Shown here piece by piece: positions 58,923 to 64,000 of a DNA stretch of 64,000 nt. Position 1 is the stretch's first letter. Every line of letters begins with the position of its first letter. This DNA comes from Roseovarius dicentrarchi (lineage in GTDB: Bacteria > Pseudomonadota > Alphaproteobacteria > Rhodobacterales > Rhodobacteraceae). The position numbers were made by a program, and so were the translations under genes. The stretch covers positions 1-64,000 of the forward strand of contig NZ_QNQP01000015.1 in NCBI RefSeq assembly GCF_003316635.1. The letters run 5' to 3'. The notes under the pieces were generated by a model, which worked only from the letters and a program-made list of their open reading frames with translations, did no database searches and was not told the DNA's origin.

Positions 58923-59936
58923 TCAGAGCGTGACCCAGCGGTCACTGCTGTCGAAGGCAAAATCGTATCCGCCTAGCGCGGCCGCGCCGCCGGTATGCAG
59001 GAACACGACCCGTTCGCCCTTGAATTCGCCCTTGCGCGCCAGATCGATCAGGCCAGCCGCGCCCTTGGCCGAATAGCAGGGGTCCAGCAGGATACCCTCC
59101 AGCTCGGCAAACATGCGGATCGCCTCGATGCCGCTACCCGTTGGCAGCCCGTAGCCCTCGCCGACATAATCGGTGTTGGCCATGACATGCTCGCGCTGAA
59201 CCACGCCGGGGCAGCCCAGCTTCTCGGCGGTCTTGCAGGCCAGGTCGTAAACCATCTGCTCCTGTTTGGGCTGCGGCGCGCGGGTGCCGATGCCCAGCAC
59301 CGGGATCTGCGCATTCATCGCGCACATGCCTGCCACAAGGCCCGCCTGCGTGCCGGACGATCCGGTGGCATGCACGATACGGTCCACCTTCAGGCTTGCG
59401 TCGTTGAACTGGCCCAGCAACTCGAACGCGCAGTTGACATAGCCAAGCGCACCGGTTGCGTTCGATCCGCCGCCGGGGATGACGTAGACGTTATGCCCCT
59501 TGGCACGTTTCTTCTCGGCGGCGCGCTCCATCTCGCCGGGCATGTCGTGACCGGCGGGGAATTTCTGCGTCGTCGCGCCGTGCAGGTGATCCAGCAGCAC
59601 GTTGCCGTTCGTGTTATAGTTGGCCTCGTCATAGCCGGTGCGATCCTCCAGCAGGAGATGGCAGGCAAGGCCCAGCTTGGCGGCGGCGGCGGCGGTCTGG
59701 CGGCCATGGTTGGTCTGGGTTGCACCTTGGGTCATCACCATGTCCGCGCCTTGCTCCAGCGCCTCGGCCATCAGGAACTCCAGCTTGCGGGTCTTGTTGC
59801 CGCCGGTGGACAGACCGGTGCAGTCATCGCGCTTGATCCACAGATCAACGCCCAGTTCGTCTGACAGGCGTTTCATCGGCTCCAGCGGCGTGGACAGATG
59901 GGCAAGGCGGGTGCGCGGAAAACGGGACAGGTGCAT
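58923..59936 (-). CDS. cuyA: L-cysteate sulfo-lyase-like PLP enzyme (CuyA/DcyD family)
   Basis: The 337-residue fold-type II PLP enzyme has the PLP lysine in [49 protein letters not shown] and [15 protein letters not shown]. The [18 protein letters not shown] wording matches CuyA, which splits L-cysteate into pyruvate, ammonium and sulfite; D-cysteine desulfhydrase (DDVTPMAMGGNKLRKLEF type) differs there. AAGGA lies 7 bp before the ATG. Neighbouring sulfonate-type genes support CuyA. Specificity is inferred, not shown. Confidence 0.8.
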   Translation of the reverse strand: MHLSRFPRTRLAHLSTPLEPMKRLSDELGVDLWIKRDDCTGLSTGGNKTRKLEFLMAEALEQGADMVMTQGATQTNHGRQTAAAAAKLGLACHLLLEDRTGYDEANYNTNGNVLLDHLHGATTQKFPAGHDMPGEMERAAEKKRAKGHNVYVIPGGGSNATGALGYVNCAFELLGQFNDASLKVDRIVHATGSSGTQAGLVAGMCAMNAQIPVLGIGTRAPQPKQEQMVYDLACKTAEKLGCPGVVQREHVMANTDYVGEGYGLPTGSGIEAIRMFAELEGILLDPCYSAKGAAGLIDLARKGEFKGERVVFLHTGGAAALGGYDFAFDSSDRWVTL

Positions 59937-60930
59937 CTTGATATCCTTGTGTATTGGAGGTGGGGCCGAATGGAACGGCCTTGGCCGACAGTTGCGTGCG
60001 GCGTCGGGAGGGTGATACGCCGAACATGTTGGCGTAATGCTTGGAGAAGCCGGACGGACTGCCAAAACCGCAAGCCACCGAGATTTCGGTGATCTTCATG
60101 GCAGTCTGTTCGATTAGCGCCTTGGCGCGGCGCAGCCGCAGGGTGCGGTAAAAGGCCATGGGACTTTGCCCAAGGGCATTCCTGAACCTGCGTTCAAACT
60201 GGCGGACCGACAGCCCCGCCAGAGCGGCCAGATCGGTCGTTGACAGAGGGTCTTCCAGATTGCCCTCCATTGCGGCGATCGTCGTCTCCAGATTGACGAG
60301 GCGCAGCGCATTGACGTCGTTTTCACTGCGCGGCTGCCGCGCCGCGCCGTCGCGGATCCGGTCCATCAGCAGTATGTTGCCCACCGCCTGCGCCAGCCAG
60401 GATGATCGCGGGGCCACGATCTGGCCGAGGATGACATCGGCAGCCGACATCATGCCAGCGGCGGTGGTGATGCGGCCGCTGGTCGAAAACAGCGCCAGAT
60501 CGCCGCCTTGGTGGCAAAGCGCGGTGGACCATAGCTGATGATCCTCCCAGTGGCTGGTCAGTTGCCCGCCTTCGGGGTTGAGCCGCTGCCACTCCGACGC
60601 CGCGTCAGACATCAGAATGATGTTCAGACCCATGCGTTCGCTCCACCGCAGCCGGGCGCGCAACTGCGCGAACCGGGCGGTGATGCCCGCGCCGCCCAGG
60701 ACGATCAGATGGTCGGGCATGACCTCCTCACCCAGCGCAAGCGGCTGGGCGCGTATGAACATGCCGCCCATCCCTTCGATCAGGTCATTCCCTGCTGTGG
60801 TGCAAACCTGGGTGTCGAAACGGATGCCCTGACCCAGCCGGCCGGCGATGCGCAGGACGTCCTGCACCAGCGCCAGCTCGGTCGGCACGAACCCCTGTTC
60901 GACCAGAATTGTGATCTGAACCGTCGTCAT
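59845..60930 (-). CDS. GlxA-type AraC family transcription regulator
   Basis: The 361-residue regulator has an N-terminal DJ-1/PfpI-like domain (residues 1-190; [27 protein letters not shown]) and a C-terminal AraC helix-turn-helix domain ([46 protein letters not shown]). Relatives such as GbdR sense methylated amines. The last 40 residues after [11 protein letters not shown] are proline-rich and overlap the start of cuyA by about 90 bp in another frame, so the true end may be earlier or a frameshift may have occurred. It is within the operon it probably controls. Confidence 0.85.
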   Translation of the reverse strand: MTTVQITILVEQGFVPTELALVQDVLRIAGRLGQGIRFDTQVCTTAGNDLIEGMGGMFIRAQPLALGEEVMPDHLIVLGGAGITARFAQLRARLRWSERMGLNIILMSDAASEWQRLNPEGGQLTSHWEDHQLWSTALCHQGGDLALFSTSGRITTAAGMMSAADVILGQIVAPRSSWLAQAVGNILLMDRIRDGAARQPRSENDVNALRLVNLETTIAAMEGNLEDPLSTTDLAALAGLSVRQFERRFRNALGQSPMAFYRTLRLRRAKALIEQTAMKITEISVACGFGSPSGFSKHYANMFGVSPSRRRTQLSAKAVPFGPTSNTQGYQDAPVPFSAHPPCPSVHAAGADETPVRRTGR

Positions 60931-60936
60931 GGCGCA

Positions 60937-63372
60937 CTATGCCCGCATCAGGGCGTAGCCGGGATCGTAGGGCGAGGGCGCGATGACTTCGGCGCTCACC
61001 AGATCGCCGCAGAGGTCGATCTGCATGGTGCTGCCCTCCGCGCTCAAATCCGGCTCGATAAACGCATAGGCCAGGTTCATGCCCATCCGGTGCCCCCAAT
61101 CGCCCGAGGTGACGGTGCCGACGACCTTGCCATCCCGCATGACCGACGCGCCGCCATGCGCGGGGGCGTGATCCGCGTCGACCTTCAGCGTCACCAGCTT
61201 CTTGCGCGGGCCGTCTTCTTGGCGCTTCAGCAGCGCGTCCTTGCCGACGAACTCGCTCTTTTCCAGCTTCACGAACCGGTCGAGCGATGTCTCGAACGGA
61301 TCGAACTCGGTCAGAAGGTCGGCCTTCCAGTGCAGGAAACCCTTTTCCAACCGCATCGAGTCGACCGCGCGCGCGCCGAACAGCTTCAGCCCATGTGCCT
61401 CGCCCGCCTTGCGCAGCGCCAGGTAAGCGGCATAGAGCGACGCGTTCGGCACGTGGATTTCATAGGCCAATTCACCGGAGAAACTGACGCCCAGCACGGT
61501 GGCCGGTGCAAAGCCGATGAAACATTCGCGCACGCTGAGCCATGGGAACGCCGTCCTGGACCAGTCGCCGCGCGCGCAGGCCGACAGGACATCGCGCGCC
61601 TTGGGGCCGGCCAGCACCAGGATCGTCTGATCATTTGTCAGGCTGCGGATCGTGACATCCTCGCCCTCCGCCAGATGCGCCTGCAACCAGTCCATGTCAT
61701 GGACCTCGCTGGCGGCAGCCGAGCCGTACCAGACACGCTCGGGTCCCCGGTCGCTGGCGGGCAGGTTGGCGATGGTTGCCTCGCCCTTGACCATGCCGTG
61801 ATGGTTGAGCAGGTAGCCCAGCCCGACGCGGCCTGCGCGTTTCGTCACCGCGCCGCAGAACATGCGGTCAAGGAAACTGTGCCGGTCCGCGCCGGTAATC
61901 TCGAACCGGTTAAAGCCGTTGACCTCGCACAGTCCGACATTCTCCTGAACGTTCTTGATCTCGGCGGCGACAACGGAAGTTGCCTCGTCGAAATTGAAGC
62001 TGAGCGTGGGGTGAAAATCGGGGCCGGGCTTGATGTAATCGACGCGCTCCCAGCCGTTGACGACGGTGAATTCCGCACCTTCGGCGGCCATGATCGGGGT
62101 CAGCGGCGTTGTTTTGGCCGGACGGCCCGCCGGGCGATGCTCGTGCGGGAAGTGAAAGCGGAATTCGTTCTGGTAATCCTCTATCGCCTTTAGCGCCGTC
62201 AACTCGACATTGGTGTGACCGGTAAACCGGCGCGGGTCGATGACCCACGTATCATACTGCGCCTCGCCATGCACAATCTGCTGCGCCAGAAGCCAGCCAT
62301 GCCCGCCGCCTTCGCCAAGGCCCGCGCGCAACCCGATGATGCAGAATGCGTTGCGCTTGCCGGGGATCGGGCCGACCAGCGGCGCGCCGTCGATCGTGTA
62401 GGTGATCGGGCCGTTGACCACGCGCTTGATGCCGACCTCGGTCAGCACGGGCATCCGCTCGAATGCGCCCTCCAGCACGTCCATCACGCGGTCCAGATCG
62501 TCCGGGCACAGATCGTTTGTAAAATCCGGACTGATGCCGTCCATGCCCCAGGTGCGGCAATCCTGCTCGTAGAAACCCACCAGCAGGCCGTTCTTTTCCT
62601 GCCGCGAATAGTAGTCCGAGATCGGGCAGCGCAGCAGCGGCATACGGTGGCCGGCCTCGGCGATGGCCGGGATGTCCTCGGTCACGAAATACTGGTGTTC
62701 CATCGAGGCGACGGGGTGATGCACGCCCATCATGGCGCCCACCTCGTTCACGCGGTAGCCGCAGGCGTTGACGACGATATCGGCGTCGATATTGCCCTTG
62801 TCGGTCTCGACCGTCCAGGTGTCGTCCGCCTTTTGGGTCAGGCCGGTCACGCTCGTTTGGCGGTAAACTTCCGCCCCTGCCTTGCGCGCATGAAAGGCCA
62901 GCGCCTGACACAGCTGCGCGGGGTCGATATCGCCGTCCTCGCCATCCCACAGGCCGCCCAGCAGGTTGTCGGTCGAGATCAAGGGATGGCGGCGCGCGCA
63001 TTCCTCGGCATCGATCACCTCGTAGGTCACGCCCATGCCGCGCGCCATGGAGGCGAAGTGGCGATAGCCCTGCATCTGCGCTTCGGTATTGGCCAGGCGA
63101 ATGCCGCCATCGCCGTGATGGTAGCCCACCGGATATTCCGGATCGTCGCGCAGCTTCTTGTAAAGCGCGATGGAGTGGCTTTTCAGGCCCACCATCGTCT
63201 GGTTGCCGCCAAAGTTGGTGACCTGCGCCGCGGAATGCCAGGTGGTGCCCGAGGTCAGCTCGTCGCGCTCGATCAGAACGACGTCGCTCCAGCCTTCCTG
63301 GGTCAGGTGATAGAGGGTCGAACAACCGGCAATGCCGCCGCCGATGACAACTACTTTGGTTCGGGATTTCAT
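60937..63372 (-). CDS. FAD-dependent oxidase with GcvT domain, DmgdH/SarDH-like
   Basis: The 811-residue protein has an N-terminal FAD domain (VVVIGGGIAGCSTLYHL, residues 6-22, and TSGTTWHSAAQVTNFGGNQT) and C-terminal GcvT-type aminomethyltransferase domains for tetrahydrofolate (GVSFSGELAYEIHVPNAS, MRLEKGFLHWKADL). Such enzymes remove N-methyl groups from dimethylglycine or sarcosine, passing the carbon to folate. GGAGG lies before the ATG at 63372. It is the first gene of the operon, 6 bp before the regulator, so an N-methylated substrate is indicated. Confidence 0.85.
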   Translation of the reverse strand: MKSRTKVVVIGGGIAGCSTLYHLTQEGWSDVVLIERDELTSGTTWHSAAQVTNFGGNQTMVGLKSHSIALYKKLRDDPEYPVGYHHGDGGIRLANTEAQMQGYRHFASMARGMGVTYEVIDAEECARRHPLISTDNLLGGLWDGEDGDIDPAQLCQALAFHARKAGAEVYRQTSVTGLTQKADDTWTVETDKGNIDADIVVNACGYRVNEVGAMMGVHHPVASMEHQYFVTEDIPAIAEAGHRMPLLRCPISDYYSRQEKNGLLVGFYEQDCRTWGMDGISPDFTNDLCPDDLDRVMDVLEGAFERMPVLTEVGIKRVVNGPITYTIDGAPLVGPIPGKRNAFCIIGLRAGLGEGGGHGWLLAQQIVHGEAQYDTWVIDPRRFTGHTNVELTALKAIEDYQNEFRFHFPHEHRPAGRPAKTTPLTPIMAAEGAEFTVVNGWERVDYIKPGPDFHPTLSFNFDEATSVVAAEIKNVQENVGLCEVNGFNRFEITGADRHSFLDRMFCGAVTKRAGRVGLGYLLNHHGMVKGEATIANLPASDRGPERVWYGSAAASEVHDMDWLQAHLAEGEDVTIRSLTNDQTILVLAGPKARDVLSACARGDWSRTAFPWLSVRECFIGFAPATVLGVSFSGELAYEIHVPNASLYAAYLALRKAGEAHGLKLFGARAVDSMRLEKGFLHWKADLLTEFDPFETSLDRFVKLEKSEFVGKDALLKRQEDGPRKKLVTLKVDADHAPAHGGASVMRDGKVVGTVTSGDWGHRMGMNLAYAFIEPDLSAEGSTMQIDLCGDLVSAEVIAPSPYDPGYALMRA

Positions 63373-63562
63373 GAGGCGCCTCCGATGCATTTGCATGAAC
63401 TAAGGAGGGCAACATCGCCGCACCGCAACGGTCAGCGCCGGGTTTATCAAAATATCGGAATAGATTTGTGATGTCGTGATATCAATATGGATTGGTTTGC
63501 GCGCCCCGGCGGACCTGCGCAGACCTCACGACCTGCCGAACAAACCGTCGCAGGCGCCCCTG

Positions 63563-64000
63563 TCAGGAGACAAGCCGGAAGCTGTCCGCCAGCCAAGGAT
63601 TGCTTTTGTGCAGCGGCGTCAGGGCATGTTCAAGGATCAGGCTGCGCAGCTTGCTGTCGACCAGATCAACCAGCGAGCGCGAGCAATCCGGCGTGCTGAC
63701 AATCGCAAGCGTGCGCGAAAACGGCTTGCCGGGGAAACGGTGCATGCGCAGCTTTGCGTGGAATCGCTTGGCCCGCGAGAAATGCAGCGGCGTGGTAATG
63801 GTCCATCCGGCGCCCGCGGCGACCATCGCCATCAGCGTCTGATGACTGCTGCATTCGAACCGGTGGGGCGCCGACACGCCGATGCGGCGCAGTTGCGATT
63901 CGATCTGCTGCGCGATCATCAGGTTGCTGGAAAAGCGCAGGAACGGCAGCTTTGTGCGGCCCTCCATGATCTCGGTCAGGGATCGGTCGTCAACGAGGGG
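63563..64000 (-). CDS. LysR-family regulator, cut by window edge
   Basis: The visible 146 codons are the C-terminal half of a LysR substrate-binding domain (LVDDRSLTEIMEGRTKLPFLRFSS, FECSSHQTLMAMVAAGAGWTITTPLHF). The frame is open to the window end, so the DNA-binding part lies beyond. It lies 190 bp upstream of the FAD/GcvT gene on the same strand and may regulate this operon. Confidence 0.82.
   Translation of the reverse strand, partial: PLVDDRSLTEIMEGRTKLPFLRFSSNLMIAQQIESQLRRIGVSAPHRFECSSHQTLMAMVAAGAGWTITTPLHFSRAKRFHAKLRMHRFPGKPFSRTLAIVSTPDCSRSLVDLVDSKLRSLILEHALTPLHKSNPWLADSFRLVS

Overview
The window looks like a chromosomal segment from an alphaproteobacterium of the Rhodobacteraceae (Roseobacter group or a close relative). 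The evidence is the high GC content, the CckA-type hybrid kinase with the family's typical LPLRSGQ stretch, a hexameric tyrosine-coordinated heme protein, CbiZ, DUF1127, an IalB-family protein, lpxD (Gram-negative lipid A), and a denitrification nos cluster in the Paracoccus-type order nosC-R-Z-D-F-Y-L-X. No phage, CRISPR or intact insertion sequence is visible. The only mobile-element hint is a four-copy 23-bp repeat at the left edge, where the hybrid kinase gene has lost its 5' part.

Layout, left to right. 0-9 kb: truncated cckA, an alr-mlaE-mlaF overlapping operon, dnaB, pyrE, pyrC and a conserved family of uncertain function. 9-19.5 kb: a molybdo-hydroxylase region with a MoxR ATPase and CoxE-like VWA protein, a large OmpA-domain protein, XdhC, a molybdopterin-binding protein, and small, large and medium subunits. 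The large subunit carries AYRGAGR, which marks the form II 'CO dehydrogenase-like' group and not a true CO dehydrogenase. 19.5-31.8 kb: housekeeping and stress genes (methyltransferase, infC with a likely AUA start, MscS channel coupled to a small zinc-ribbon protein, Rnk/GreA-like protein, DUF1127, universal stress protein, mgtE, katG, peroxiredoxin, lipA, a Gdx/SugE exporter).

31.8-41.5 kb: the complete nitrous oxide reductase operon on the minus strand. A tyrosine-coordinated heme protein gene lies divergently upstream, and an FNR/NnrR-type box sits in the shared gap. 41.5-54.2 kb: envelope genes (DUF882 peptidase-like protein, YcbB-like L,D-transpeptidase, lpxD, a dedicated ACP plus ketosynthase, IalB), a HerA-like ATPase, an HU-like protein, two tRNA-Val and two tRNA-Asp genes, and a corrinoid salvage pair (BtuF-like, CbiZ).

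54.6-63.4 kb is the most novel-looking part. Seven tightly packed minus-strand genes encode a dimethylglycine-dehydrogenase-like FAD/GcvT enzyme, a GlxA-type AraC regulator, a cysteate sulfo-lyase-like PLP enzyme, a DegT aminotransferase, an Asp/Glu racemase, an HpsN/HisD-type dehydrogenase and a YeiH exporter. Together they suggest breakdown of a C3 amino-sulfonate, possibly N-methylated, to pyruvate, ammonium and sulfite. A LysR gene cut by the right edge lies upstream. All functional statements come from sequence motifs and family recognition; nothing was searched or computed against databases.
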